Origin: Dermanyssus gallinae
Taxonomy: Eukaryota > Arthropoda > Arachnida > Mesostigmata > Dermanyssidae
DNA: 64,000 nucleotides
Direction of reading: 5' to 3'
NCBI GenBank assembly: GCA_003439945.1
Contig: QVRM01005404.1
Coordinates: 186,001-250,000 of the forward strand
This document shows, piece after piece, positions 24,284 to 36,929 of this stretch; position 1 is the stretch's first letter; every line of letters starts with the position of its first letter. Under the pieces are notes generated by a model. The model was given only the letters and a program-made list of their open reading frames with translations. It made no database searches and was not told where the DNA came from. The position numbers were made by a program, and so were the translations under genes.

Positions 24284-24715
24284 ACTAGGGTTTCGAGTTT
24301 GCCCAATCGCACTTTTACCTTGTTCAAAAGCACTAAGATTGTCACGGGTCTCGACTGGCGAAGCTACTAACGTCAGAGATCGGGCGCTGGCCTGGGTGGT
24401 CGGAGTCTGCTTCCTAAGCAGGGTCATGTTACCAGCGTTAGACATAATGATTGAGGTTGGTTGCTGTGGTAGCGATGATGGTGCTGTGGCAGTGGTTAGT
24501 GGTGGCAGATGCGCAATAACAATGACGATTGTTAGGAGACGACGACACGAAATAGTCACTCACTTAAAATTGCGGACTCCGTTTTGGGCACTGGGGTGCG
24601 CGGAGAGACGGAGGATGATGTGCTGGGACAACATGGAATGGGGGTTAACCACCGTCCGATATGAACAAATTAGTCAATCCTGGTCACTAGGCATTACTTG
24701 TTGGCGCCACGGGTG

Positions 24716-24810
24716 TGTTCCGTTTGTTTGAATCACAACATGTCAATCCGCGTATTGAAATCGTGATGACCGTCCATTCTAATTTGTAGTATATAACCGT
24801 CTAACAATCA
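24716..24810 (-). repeat. Candidate BEL/Pao 5' LTR
   Basis: Direct-repeat partner of 20106-20200. In element sense it is followed after about 6 bases by TGGCGCCAAC, a primer-binding-site-like motif. No matching short target duplication was found outside the two repeats. Confidence 0.5.
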
Positions 24811-24814
24811 TTGA

Positions 24815-25449
24815 TAAAGATCATATGACATGCTGGACTTAGCATAGTGTTTTACTTCTAACACATCGTTACACGTATACTGTAATTAGTTTCACTTTTA
24901 TTGAATGTTGCGCAGTTATGCCGAGTACCTAAATAGCGTTCCGTTGGCGGTACCACAAGTTTAGGAAAAATACTGGAAAAGGACCGAGACGCCCTTAGCA
25001 TTCGTGTTTAAATGGCGTCTAATGCAGACCTTGTACTAGCGCTGGCCAAAAGTTATTTAACATAGATTGGCAGGATTGACAATGGCCTTTATCAAGTTAG
25101 TTGTGAATTGCGTTGATTACTCTAATAGCGTCAACAAAAAGAATGTGCAAATAAAACATTCGTAAATCATTGTATAAAAACAGTAATAATAGTAATAGTG
25201 CATATATAACCAAAAGTTGCTTGTAAAATAATGACTTTTCTGTTCATTTCAACGAGCATTAAAGTCACTACTTAGGCGAAATAGCAACTATAGTATAAAT
25301 GAGGGTTAGGTCTTTAGACATTTTTTAATAATTCATATTTATGTAAAGCCACCATAATGTTTGTCACCACTTCTAACCGTGATCGTCAGCATAAGAAGTA
25401 TGTGTTGAATAGGGTGCGTGACTATGAAGTGCGGTGGCCCATCCAGGAT
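24815..25449. other. AT-rich spacer, probably containing the 3' UTR of the minus-strand gene
   Basis: No ORF or repeat stands out. TTTAAT at about 25324-25329 reads ATTAAA on the minus strand, a possible polyadenylation signal for the exon ending at 25450. Confidence 0.35.
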
Positions 25450-26087
25450 TTAGCGGACCGGAAATATAGATTTGATACGGGGAACATCGAACGCGCAGTA
25501 CCATAGCCAAGCATGAAACAGGATCAATACGATCAAAGCTAAGATGGCCCATTTTCGTAAGCGGCGACTTAAGGTATCCTGAGCCGTACCGTGCCGAGGC
25601 CCTGACACATTAGAGACAACAGGTTGTCCAGATTTACTGGAAATACCTGTGCCCGAATCACAACGAGAGTCGATTTGAGTTGAAGACAAGACACCTTGCG
25701 GTGGATTGGATTTGCTTAACGTATTGGACTTAGAAGCCTTTGTACGGTCTGATACATTATCCTTTGAGATCGAACAGTTTTTCTGATCGTTAGTTGGTCT
25801 GGGCACCGCATTCTGCACAGGAATTGAGGATTTTTGACGTATTGATTTGAGGCCTCTAGCGCCTTGGACAACTGAAGGACCACTATTCACCTTATCTAAG
25901 TTCGACGTAGAGCCTCCTTCCAAAACGTCGTTTGCAGAACCGTCAGCATTATTATCCATTAAGTTACACGGTCGAGAGTGCTGCAAGTCCATTCTTGTAG
26001 CTATGTCTTTGTGTGTCTTGACTTTCGTGGACTGTGGCTCGGCCCCTAGCCCGTATTGGCTGATCATTGCTGCCCCTTTTGGATTAC
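25450..26087 (-). CDS. Unrecognised protein with a C-terminal transmembrane anchor (probable last exon)
   Basis: On the minus strand TATATGTGTGCAG (26100-26088) could be a splice acceptor, giving an exon that starts at 26087 in phase 1 and runs 212 codons to the stop ending at 25450. If unspliced, an ATG at 26097 gives 215 residues. The N-terminal 170 residues are polar (Ser, Asn, Lys, Asp), low in hydrophobics and probably disordered. A basic R-R-L-R-K patch then precedes one strong hydrophobic helix (about residues 181-203: W-A-I-L-A-L-I-V-L-I-L-F) and a luminal or extracellular tail of about 12 residues. This is the layout of a tail-anchored ER or nuclear-envelope protein, but the end does not match a KASH motif. 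Family not recognised. Confidence 0.5.
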
Positions 26088-26100
26088 CTGCACACATATA

Positions 26101-26520
26101 AACCGTGCGTTACTTGCTCGTTTTGTTACACCTTAACCAAACATATCCATACATATATTATTTAAACAAAATTAAAGAAGAGTGTTAGTTGTATTTTATT
26201 TTTTAAAACAATAATTAATTAAATATATGCCATTGAATATATACGCGTTATGTATTAAATGGCAGATACAGTCGTTGCAATAATTCCTGGCTGCGTTTCT
26301 GGACCAACAGAGGCCAGGTTTACAGGCCGTTTGTACAATATAGAGTGTGAATATAAAGTGGTTCCTTCTCAGTGAACTCCTCGTGTAGTAGAACATTTGT
26401 GATAGACGGAGACAGGTTTAAAGCTTAAACTTGTGATTATGATTTATGATTGACACCTGGATGTATTGTCAGGTGAGTTTCTTATAGATATTTGTAGGTT
26501 ATTAAATCAATTAATTATAG
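26101..26520. other. AT-rich spacer, nothing recognised
   Basis: Upstream exons of the minus-strand gene would be expected beyond here, but no splice-bounded coding frame could be supported. Confidence 0.4.
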
Positions 26521-26939
26521 TCTCGCGATGCCCGTCTTTGGGGGACCGACGTCCGCTTCTCCCGGTTTAGTGCTTTGCTCGTGCAGCGTTTTCTTAGTGG
26601 TTTCGCTGTTATCAATTTAGTGTTGATTTGGTGACCTAGTTACGTGTTCGGTAACGTGCGCGCGGGCGTGCACGCAGGTGTACGGATCTGCTCGCGATAC
26701 GCGCTGGGAGACAGACACGCAGGCCGCCCTGACCTACCTGAGGTCGCGAATTGCGACGGCCCGCTCTTAGGGAGAATACGACAGACACTCTCACGTCTTA
26801 TCTGCCCCTTGGAGGCTTAACGGCAGCTGCGGCAAGGGACCTGCTTATTCTCCGGGAAACCAGGTCGACTCGAAGGTGGTGACGTAACTAGCGAGGCAGT
26901 TTTTCTCGCTCCTCCTCCAACTCACCCAGGCTTCCGGTA

Positions 26940-27590
26940 CTGATGCGGTGCTCCGCACAAGCAAGGCCTGCGAGACATTCGCTGAATTCACGAGATCGGC
27001 TGGCCAAGACTGGCATCTGCCCGCCTCGTACGCATACTGGGTCTAGACGCAATCGTGGATGCGGCCATCATTGGTCTCCTGTACCGCGCTTGGCTGCCCT
27101 CGTCGACCTCGTTTTCGGCGCTCTGGTGGCCCAAGCGTCTTCAGTCAAGATTGTTCAGCTGAACCGCGCTGACGGATCGGCGCAGCTGGGGGCCTGGAGT
27201 TTTCTTGCAGCCCCGCCTAGCATAAACGACAGACCTCGATCAAGTTTCAGGTAGGGGAGGGCCGCACCATCGCGGATTATCAAGAATAGCAATGATAATT
27301 TTATGGCGGGAGGGCCTTCCGAAGCCCTCCGCTCGCCAAAACGCTAGTGGAACCAGGTGATCGAGGACGGCCGGCCGGCCGGCTTGTGTTCGGGCAAACC
27401 GCGCGGCCACGGTCGAGTCTTTCCGGAAGTCGCAACTTGGGGCAGAAACACTTACCGGCGCGTACCACCAGCGTCGTCGAGAGTTTACGAGGTTAATTTC
27501 TAAATCAAAGGAAGCCTGGAAGGACTTCATAGAGTCGTAATGGGCAAAATAAATAATGGGTCGCCTCAGACTTCCCGTTTCTTGCACAAG
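26940..27590 (+). mobile_element. R1-like LINE fragment
   Basis: GC-rich sequence unlike its surroundings. A V-K-I-V-Q-L-N stretch (about 27145-27165) resembles the start of an R1-type endonuclease ORF. Further on, Y-H-Q-R-R-R-E-F-T-R-L-I and A-W-K-D-F-I (about 27460-27535) resemble the segment between endonuclease and reverse transcriptase. Frames are broken. The GC-rich stretch from about 26540 may be the same element's upstream part. Confidence 0.5.
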
Positions 27591-27599
27591 AGGTTCGCA

Positions 27600-29590
27600 C
27601 CCTCGTCTGTCGGCTTCCCCTCACACAACCCCCGGAGCCCCGCGAGACCCGCACTCGTCCGTAAGGCTTCACCCTTCTACACGTCTTTAGAGGTAGAGAA
27701 ATTCTTGCATCATAGGCTGTTGCTCGACGTTCAACGAGGAAGCAGCATATATTCGAGGCACATTGTTGAATTGGGCAAATCCTGGGTTGAAAAACCTATG
27801 ACTACACGTTCACGCGGAGACAGTTCACTCCAAGGTGCTAACATAACAAAGTTATATAAATAACATCACTTTAGAGGTTATATATATATATATATATATA
27901 TATACAGGTGCAAGGTAATTGCGAACAACCATATTTTTTACGGTATAATTTCTTCTGTTATTGCTGAGGGAATTGGCCAAAGTTGTGCAGTTCGGGAGAA
28001 ACACAACCAAAATAAACTCCCTTTTCTATCAGAAAGCTACGAGCATAATATTTGCCACTATTGTTTCATAACGAGACAAAGTTAAAAACAAAATAACTAA
28101 ACTCGCTGTGTTGGCGGCATGTTTGTGATCGCTCATACGTATTATGTGGATTTCTAGTTATTTTCCGTAACTTCAATTATTGTTGCACTTGGTCCTATAC
28201 CAGAAGGTCCAAAATTTGAAAAAAAGTATTCGTTTATCCGTAATGTTTTAAAAATAATCGTTTAGTTTGTAAGTGCATTTTGATTAAGATTCGCAGTTAA
28301 GAATAAATACTTAGTTATTAACACCGTTCCATCACGAACTCATTAGTGACTGTGGGTTATGTATTCCTAGACATACTCGCCATCCTCTGATAAAAAAGGA
28401 GCTAACCTGTGCCCGAAGGCATTGAGAAATTTTCTCAAGTGTGAAAATGAACTTCGTTATTTCACAGTATAGCACACAATTCCCAAGAACAAGCCTTGGC
28501 TCAAATTCCATACGAGCAGTGGGAATCACCATGAGATGTGATCCCGATATAACCACAATTAGAAACAAAACTTTCCATTGATATTGTTGAGCTTACAGGT
28601 TTGGGTGGATTATACCGAAGTGGGGCGCGCCAGGGCTGCTCTTCAACTTATTGCCAGACGTTCCATTGCTAGTACACCTGCTATACTATCACTTCATTAT
28701 TAGCTATTCAGCACGTCTTACTCACATCGCTTTCATGTCACTATTTGCCGAGCGTTCGAAAAATAGTATTTTTAACCTACATTAAGGAACGTACGCACAG
28801 AAACATGCATCGTGCATATAAATTGACCTTCCTTTGCTAAATAAACCACGGAGAAGGATTCACGGTTCATTCGGTGTAACGCCACGATCGCCAGAGACCT
28901 AATGGCTCAAAATATTGTAACAAACGGTACCGCTTCAGTGGTTTACCCTCTTTGCACGACACAAAAGGTTACAAATAGAGTGTAATCTCTCCTGGAAAAT
29001 AACCGACAAAAATCACCAAGATTGCATTGTCGAAGTTGGGAAGCCATTCGCCACATGAAAGGATGACTGAATGAATAATCAAGTTGTAAGTGCTACCAGG
29101 TCTCTAGAAACATCGCAGCGATTGGAAGCTGTACTTGCAAAGCGATCCTCAATGAACCTTTCTACTTTGCGTTGGTTCATTCATACCAAAACGTACGATA
29201 GCTATCATACTAAAGTTATATGAGTGAATTATTACAGAGGAAGTTACAGAGACTCTAACCAGTTACGGAGAGGTCGCATCAATATCGCTCTGGAAAGCTC
29301 ATAAATGTCTATTCATGTACAGTAGGAAAGGGGTTTGCATACGTAATTTGAATGAAAAAATGTGGTGATGAGTATGCAAGGGTTTTTTCCGACCGTGGTT
29401 TTGAAAAATATCTCGTGATTTTGGAAAGTGTGGGATTTACCTGTGTGCTCGCATTAGCATCGGTGTTTATTCGCATTTGGTAACATAAGAGGATAATGTT
29501 ATGCGCGGGAATATTCGGTACAGCTAGTATGGATTGAGTTGACAAGCTATTGATGGGCGTATCAACAGGCCTTTAATTAAGTGGCGGATC
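27600..29590. other. Intergenic, no gene recognised
   Basis: AT-rich sequence with a (TA)n run at 27879-27904. No splice-bounded coding segment or repeat family was identified on either strand. Confidence 0.45.
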
Positions 29591-30046
29591 TGCGTCAGTT
29601 AGTCTGGCCAGCCGCGTCGATGCGTGGTACTTACCGCCCCCGGCGGCTAACGCGTAAAAAAAACATTTTTCTTCCTCAAGCTCGTGTGAGAACGACGCAA
29701 GTTTGACGACTGACTGCTGTTACTCGTAAGGAGAAGAGAACGGCTACTTAAGAGTGTCGTCGTTTGAACAAGTTGAAAGGTGAGATTCCAGCGGATGCTC
29801 AAAGGACAGTCGGAGCGGTTACTAGGGGGAAGGTGGACGACGATAAAATAAGAGATGATGCTCAGCTTGTGGACTTTGCTGCGGGGTCTGTGATGTTTTT
29901 ATTATACTTATATAAATAGTTGAAGATTATGTGTAGTAGGACTAAAGACTTGGTACAACACCTTCCCCCGCTGACTATGAGTCCTAATCACTTGATCTCT
30001 GATTAAACATGTTACAACAATTATTAAACCGGTATTTTGCAGCAGT

Positions 30047-30230
30047 CGATTTTTTAGAGGACTAACTGGAAAATGCGGTTGCACACGTGGGCACTGCAGC
30101 AAGGGAGCTCCCTGCAAGTGCGGGCCGGTAGTGTGGGGCTCCAACTCACTAAAAAAACAGTCGTGTCCCCGTCCCCCACGCTGACTGAGAACTGCTTGCG
30201 CATAATCAAACAGTCAGGGGGGGGGGGGGC
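30047..30230 (+). repeat. Dispersed repeat C, copy 1
   Basis: About 180 bases match the reverse complement of 45109-45290, including the core GTGTGGGGCTCCAACTCACT. Both copies translate to a similar Ser-Leu-Gln ... Gly-Leu-Gln-Leu-Thr-Lys segment, so it could be a coding part of an unclassified transposon. It ends in a 13-base G run (30217-30229). Confidence 0.75.
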
Positions 30231-30239
30231 GGAATATTG

Positions 30240-32400
30240 CCATGATTAGTGATGCAACTGGCAATCATCAACTAGGATTTGCGACTTGGACAGGTACTAA
30301 AGCTGGCCACTTACGCCGCTTGCCATGTTTACAGTTTTACGATGCCCCTTTTGTGTTTGTGAGACGGGACCATTTGCTATAGTTGGTGGATGAGCTTCAC
30401 CGATCATCGGTCATTACTAACGACTTAGACTATAGAAATCTGAGGTATTTAACCTCATCGCAAATTCAACGGAGGAGCCCTCTCTCGCCCCGTTTGCTTT
30501 AGGTTGCTTTTAAAGTGTCAAACAGTATAAAAGCGGCATCCCGACCTCTTAGGGGTCCTTCCTTACTTAGACGGTATACCTTTGCGTCTTGAGGAGTGGG
30601 TCACTAAGATTTGATTATTTTTCGAAATTCTGCCATTCTGGTGTGCATTATGAGATGTTCCGGCTTTGATTCCCCTTTTACGGTTACCAGATTGAAACAT
30701 ATATTTCGAGATTTTGGACCTGACAAGCTGCTACACTTACTGGATACTTAACAATCTCACTTTGGAGCATGTGTGTTGATCTCGAACCTGGACCTCCGCC
30801 TCGATGTCGACTTACAGGCGCTATTGCCTCTAGACTTTTATGTGTTGCGCCTGGATCAAACTACTAGTCGCACAGCTACTGGGCATCTCCTCTACCCCGT
30901 ATTATCGACACTATGAGGAGACTGTTGTTAGAGGAACTAGATGAGGCTCTTTTCAAATGTAACTCTTAAAGATGCCGTATCTATGTTGAGAGATACTCCT
31001 GGTGGCCAAATATCATAAAATAACTAGACATCTTTCTTTTAGACTGCCAAGTTGAACGAACTTATTGATATGCATAACGGATAAACGAGCAGAGCTACTT
31101 TAAGACGAAGTACGGCGAAGGGTCCGGGCCTGATTGAACGCCCTGCCGAGCGAACCACTGGATGACATGACGGTACGCGTTCCTAAGACACTGCTACTTG
31201 GGGTTCCATAGGACCACTCTCACTCATGTGCTCGCAACGAGCTTGGGCCCTATGGGTTATCATGCATATAGAGTACAAAGCGCTGGTCGATTGCTCTAAG
31301 AACGAGGCTGCGAGCGACACGCTTGCGTGTGTCTTCTGGTGGGCGGGGTTTTTCTTTCTACACCAGGTTTTTAACAACGTAAGAGATCTGACGGCATCGC
31401 CCTAACAACTCTCGAGAAACGCCGGACACTTATTTGGTTCGAGATGGTCTGTGCTGGGCTGGGAGCAGATCCGCGACTCTTCCGCGGCACTCCAGATTCT
31501 CGTTCATGCCTTTTCATAGCTTACCATCCACGCGGTTTTAACTCCGCTTGTGCTAAGTAGATTTTTGGACCCTTTGAGTCAGCTTTGACTGAGATCAAGG
31601 TCAGCCACCAATAGAGCTTGTGCAAGGTTAGCCGATGTCTAGATCGCGCTAAATTCCTGAGACAGTTTTATATGCCTTAACACCTCGTGTATTACTAATG
31701 ACGCTCCGACAAAGTCTACTTACTGTACCAACTTCACCAGCTTTTTTTCTATTACCGCAACAGCGAAAGTTATTGCTTTTTCTTTATTCACTTATTTGGT
31801 TCCCACCTTTTAGTATGCAGCCATGTTGAATTGACCCCGATACCACTCTAATTCAGTAGATCGACCACATTGGACAGCGCGTTTCCACCTCACTCGAATG
31901 TGTTGTTTGTCTGGCAACTGAGCATTTTGAGGAGGATACCTCGACCGACCAGGTCTGGACTTGTCGTTCGAATTTTGAGACCAATTAATAGTAGTAGTAG
32001 TAATAAAGACTGCACATCCTTAATACGTTTTTTGCATTCGACAGAGCCAGACATCAAAAATACGTTTGCGAAGTACGGGGGACCTTTATAAATATATGGA
32101 GATTGCGGCGTCATTAGGTAAAACATTGACCTCGTAGTTCCGCTTTCACCCAAACCTCATTTAAGGGGTTCAAAAGAGTACGCAGGATCTCCGACTTAGG
32201 GTGAGCAATCTGCTGCTTACGCTCTCCTGGATATGTGACCGCTTAACCGCTCTACTTGTCGGTTTTAATCGTGTCAGTTTCGTTCGTTTATTATTTTTCA
32301 TTTTTATTCAGCATGCGTGGTTACGTTTATATAAATAAATAGTTGTATCTATCTTAGATTCTGCATCTTATATTTCGCAACATTAGGCAAATCGAATTGC
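30240..32400. other. Decayed region, possible Gypsy integrase remnant near 30900-31080
   Basis: Around 30990-31060 one frame shows R-Y-S-W-W-P-N-I-I followed by a D-I-F-x-x-D-C stretch, like the zinc-binding region of LTR integrases. The surrounding frames are broken and I cannot support the rest. Nothing else was recognised. Confidence 0.3.
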
Positions 32401-34650
32401 CTGTATGCGTCGTTAGTGCTTTCTATAAACGAAAGCAGTTGTTTACTGCCGCTGCCATCTTTTGTGGTGTGTGACTACTGAACAGGTCTTCGCTGCATAC
32501 GCTAGCGAACATGCGTCGCTCGAATATGTGTGTCTCTTCTGTTCGGACGGCGTCTTTTCCCCTATGCCAGCAAATTATAGTGCAAGTGGTGCCGTTCCTT
32601 ACGGCTCCGGGGGGGGGGGGGGGCGCAGAAATCTCATCCTTACATTGTTGGGATAGCAAAGCGCTATGGTCGAGGAGCTGAGGCGTTCTTTTGGAGTTGC
32701 CTTTGCAAGAAATCGCTGAGGGCTGTCTGCTACGGTTCATAGCGTAGGTCACCTCGCGCTATAATAGCTTTTCTCTCGGGGGCTTCACGCTTATTGTTTG
32801 CAGTTGACTCTTCTTTGGTATCTGAGGTTCTCCGCACAATGTAGCACATTATCTTCCAGGTCGTGCGTTTGGACCTCCTATCACGTTCACTAGTTAGCTC
32901 TTGACGAGGCTAATCTCGAACTCTCACATAGGCAAATCATACACGATTTTTTCAGCACTCTGCCCGCCTAGACAAAGCCTTAATGAGAGGCACATATTGG
33001 CACTAGGCGACATAACATCTGTTACAATAGAACCCACATTTCATGTTCGACCGCGAACGATCTATCATTGTCTCTAGGTAGAAGAAATCGGCGTCAGTTT
33101 CAGCACATTAAATACCGTAATAGCTTGCCAACATATCTTGGTTCTTTAGAACCAATAGAAGACCCACGAACTCTTGTCTATCATTTTGTACAGTTTTCCG
33201 CAAGCTGCGTGATAACTTCTAACATGGTTTCGATGCCGCCAGAGATATAAGCAGTATTTAACATGGAAAGTAGGTGGACTTCTTTCGTGCATAAGCAGAT
33301 CGGAAAGCTAAATTATTTATTGTTGAATGCGTCGCCAACTGTACGGCGGTGCTGCGCTTGCTATAACCCTGGGCCAGGACAACGCCTGGACCCAAAGTTA
33401 AGGCAAAACGCAGCACAAACTGAAGCACTCATAGCCACCACTGCTTCCTGGACCTAGCTCAAAAGTTATTTGCGGGCTGTTTGCTTTCGAACCCTATTAG
33501 CTGGACCTTTTTCAACGCCAACGAGCTAGACTGCCTCCCGCCCCCCCCGCCATATCATATTGTAACGATGGTTGTTACGCTAAGTTGACTGGGGAGTATA
33601 GACTTAGTCGGCTGGTTACTTACTACAACGCGAGGGATTCAGGAACGATGAGTGACAACACACAGCATAAGGTCTAACAGGTAGCGCTGCCGGACCAAGG
33701 ATAGTCCTGATCAACCTTCCCCGGGCTATTAATTTGCTCAAGAGGACGCTGCAGCGTTCGTGTGGTAATAATGCTAAATGATGGCTGAAATCTTCCCAAA
33801 TATTCGACTTCCCGAAAGTTCCCCTTGTTGCTAATTGGTCGAATTAACTACGCATCCTCGCGGCGTACGTTGTCTTTAGCGGTGCCGCCGCCGCAGGTCG
33901 GTACGTGGTCCTGATCCTGATGGTCCTGATGGTGATGATGCTGCTGCTGCTGATGTTATGGTTATGGCGCGGTCGGCCGATGATGTTCTACGTACGTGCC
34001 TTATTGTCGTCGGCTGTCGTAGCTGATCGGTCTCATGTCGGCGCATGATGGTGTTGTGGTTGGTGACGGTTTCTTGATCGTTGCAGTGCAGTGCACATTG
34101 AATTGGATGCTTGATTGGCTTACTGACGTTATCGGTTATCGCGGTACAGTAATTGGCTAATTGGATTAGACGCTTGATTAGCTTACTGATGTTGTCGGTT
34201 AGCGGCGGCGCACTGATCGGCTGTTCTGTTGCTACACTGTGTCTAACTTCGTTACAATATTAAATGAAGTGAGAAGAGTCATCATGAATGTTAGGTCGTG
34301 CCCGCGGCAACGGGCGCGGTCGGCATCCGAGGAGAAGCCGCTAAAAAGCTAATACAGAGTAACCTCCTATCTTTATGAAAATGGAGAAAGCCATTCTTCA
34401 ATCGGGCACTTTCCCGATTATAGAAAGAAAACCCATCTACTTCTGATCAGCCCATCTGCCTTTAACTCATAAGCCTGCTGCCGAATTCTCTAAGGCGGTC
34501 GGGCATTTTATCATAAACGGCTGACAAATGAACTGAACGACAAAAAGCGATATCGTAGTACCCACACGGTTTTCGGTCATCAAAAACGTGTTTCACTCTA
34601 TTGCTGCAGAACTCCATAAAGGACGCACTAGAATAACTTTATATATCACC
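32401..34650. other. No gene recognised; simple repeats
   Basis: A 15-base G run lies at 32609-32623. An ATGGTCCTG/CTG-type repeat is near 33915-33955. An imperfect tandem repeat of about 64 bases covers about 34100-34225, built on a CTTGATTRGCTTACTGAYGTT core. The frames at 32423-32752 and 33263-33457 are not recognised. Confidence 0.4.
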
Positions 34651-34689
34651 CTATCTTAGCAAGATATATCGTTGTATATACCGAATCTT

Positions 34690-35220
34690 ATTCTAAGCAA
34701 AGCACTTGAATGTGCTCCTAGATACCGGCCTGGCAGGTACTCTGACTGTACACTAAAGCGGCTGCTAAAGCGCGTTGTCAAAATTGCTGCCTCCAACGAC
34801 TGTAAGTTCCTCCCGCCAACGATAGTAAATAGCATCACACTATACGCAGCTTCGCTGTGGGAGCGTACGGCTGCACGTGCAGGCGACTGCGGGATGTAAC
34901 GCAGAGACCGTTGGTCCTCGAGGTTGCAAGAGCCAACAAAACGTATTATCCCGACAGACTCCACGGAACTACGAACCGCAGTTTGTCGCGCCAACTCCTC
35001 GCTCTCTCAGGAGGATGCACGACGTCAGAGATTAGACGCTTGGGACAAAGGATGGATGAAAACCCAAGCGGACCGGCCGGGTTTTTGGACTCGACCTATT
35101 ATCCCAAATGTGAGAGAGTGGTTAAAAAGGGGGAAGGGATGATATTTTTACCCGTTGGCCCAATTATGTACGGGTCATGTACGGATAACATGCCAACAAA
35201 TGGTGCAGGCACTCTTGTAT
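34690..35220 (+). mobile_element. R1-like LINE, reverse transcriptase C-terminal fragment
   Basis: Frame-broken plus-strand sequence shows I-V-N-S-I-T-L-Y-A-A-S-L-W (about 34825-34860). Then comes a W-x-x-G-W-M segment with a W-T-R-P-I-I-P-N-V-R-E-W-L motif (about 35040-35130). Both are typical of the region after the palm in R1-clade elements. Confidence 0.6.
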
Positions 35221-35349
35221 GACACCCATAGCTGGAACATTTTGAAAGATTTGGGAAGCATTTTGCCACGATTTTCATTAAACGGAAATACCTTGTATAG
35301 AACGCAATGCGCGCTCTATCCAAGCAACTCCCAAAAAAGTAGGGGTTGA

Positions 35350-35655
35350 CGTAATATTACAGAAGGGTAGCAGCTTTTCGCTTCGCCCTGAAGCTTCTAA
35401 GTGATATTTTTTTGTGGGTATAATGGCAACAACATTGGCAACAAGCCCACGTTACTTGTTTCAGGTGTGCATAAAATCACTTTCCCTCCAATCCACAAAA
35501 AGGTCTACTCACAGCAAACGTCAGTAACGCTTGCTGTAAGTAGAGCTTACAGCAAACGTTACTGATTATACAGCACAGCGTGGATTAGAAACTATTGAAA
35601 TTATTTTTTAAACTATAGACTTTGTCTGTGAAGTGCTGTAAATATGAACGTATTA

Positions 35656-35691
<36 letters not shown>

Positions 35692-36900
35692 TGAATTACT
35701 GTGAAGTGCCTTACATATGAATTTAATTACCTATTTGTAAAATGTTTTATAGAAAACTCGATTGTCGTTTTGGGTAGAAAACTTGAAGATGACTCTATCT
35801 TCTCCCTATTTCCTTAAATCGGTCTAAACAATCGACTTCTCACCGGGAAAGACATTGCAGCTAAACGAATAAACCAATTATCTAAATGGTAGTATACCAA
35901 CAATAAAACAGATTTGGACGGATGATCTGTGATTGACAAATCTGGCGAAGTATAGCGACAGCGCGACAGACAGAGGGTGGAGCTAGCGAACAACACACAA
36001 AACTGTGCTTTGCCACACAAAACTAAAGACCAGAATAATTACTCAAACCTGCGTGGTCATTTGAGCATCGGATCTAATCAGTATAAGCGACTCAAGATTT
36101 TACAAATCAAGTCTAATGTTCCACAGAACAGATAAGTAAGGCAACATGGCATCAGAGCGTAAATACGCTAATGTTAAAACAGTATTTGGTAGAAGATGAT
36201 ACGCCTTATGTTTTTTTTTTTTTGAGGTTTATTACTTTTTTAGCGAGGGGAAATACGGTTATCACAAATGAAAGAGTGACATAATAAACGTCACAGTCGA
36301 TTTGCTGATACGTGTTTTGCTAAAGAGCCTTGGCAGAGACCAGTAATATCACTTCTCCAGCCGATATAACGGTTTATCGAGGTTTCATCCCAGCTATCAT
36401 ACATCAATTTGCAGCAATTCTTCGGTCAGCTGTATCAGTGGTGCACTGTTTTCCTGGGACCAACTAAATAGGCAATTTTATTACAAACCAATGATGGACA
36501 AATGGGAAAGATGTTGCTAATATTTGCTAAGAGAAGTTGCTCATGAAAAAAATGTATACTTTACGACAATTAAGTCACAACTACTTTGCTCTTTTGAGGT
36601 AATTTACTTATACTGAGATTACAATCGTTCAGGGTAAGCAGAATAGGAGTACCCATTCCTCTCTACATACTCGGTAAGAACTTTCGTCGAATTTAGTCCA
36701 GCTCCCACAAGTATGTATGCGATGTTTTTCTACCGAATGTAGATTCATTTCATATTTATTTACTCAGGTTGAGTAGGAATTAAGCCACAAATGCATAATT
36801 TGAACATTTATAAGGACAGCAAAACTTTGCACCCTGCAAACGTATGAATATATATACATTCCCGGGAATACACAATAATAAAATATACAAGATACAAGGC
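35350..36900. other. No gene recognised; inverted repeat and (AAT)n
   Basis: AT-rich sequence holding the inverted repeat at 35521-35565 and an (AAT)n microsatellite at about 35656-35691. No coding signal was supported. Confidence 0.45.
35521..35565. repeat. 20-base inverted repeat, one mismatch, 5-base loop
   Basis: Bases 35521-35540 pair with 35546-35565 at 19 of 20 positions; the loop is TAGAG. Part of the right arm (CAGCAAACGT) also recurs in direct orientation just upstream near 35513. Confidence 0.88.
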
Positions 36901-36929
36901 CCCCAACTAACGGGCTAACTCATTTAAAG

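Larger units (their letters stand above)
20092..24814 (-). mobile_element. BEL/Pao LTR retrotransposon, degraded, minus strand
   Basis: Minus-strand gag-like segments lie at about 24250-24400 (an N-terminal A-F-E-Q-G stretch) and 23780-24230 (a P-x-F-S-G-N-x-L-E-Y stretch). Integrase runs from about 21560 to 20300: a W-x-Q-x-x-x-F-S-S-E-L-R-A-V-R stretch, the F-T-C-x-x-T-R-G-V-H-L-E-L core, a L-T-P-A-H-x-I-L-G stretch and the final G-D-I-C-x-x-R-D-D-N-T-P segment. RT and protease between them are too decayed to place. Direct repeats at 20092-20200 and 24701-24814 flank it. Before the 3' copy, in element sense, is a purine run GCGGGAG then TGTCAATGATT, as expected for a polypurine tract and LTR start. 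After the 5' copy is TGGCGCC, a primer-binding-like site. A SINE sits at 22879-23188. All frames are broken. Confidence 0.75.
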
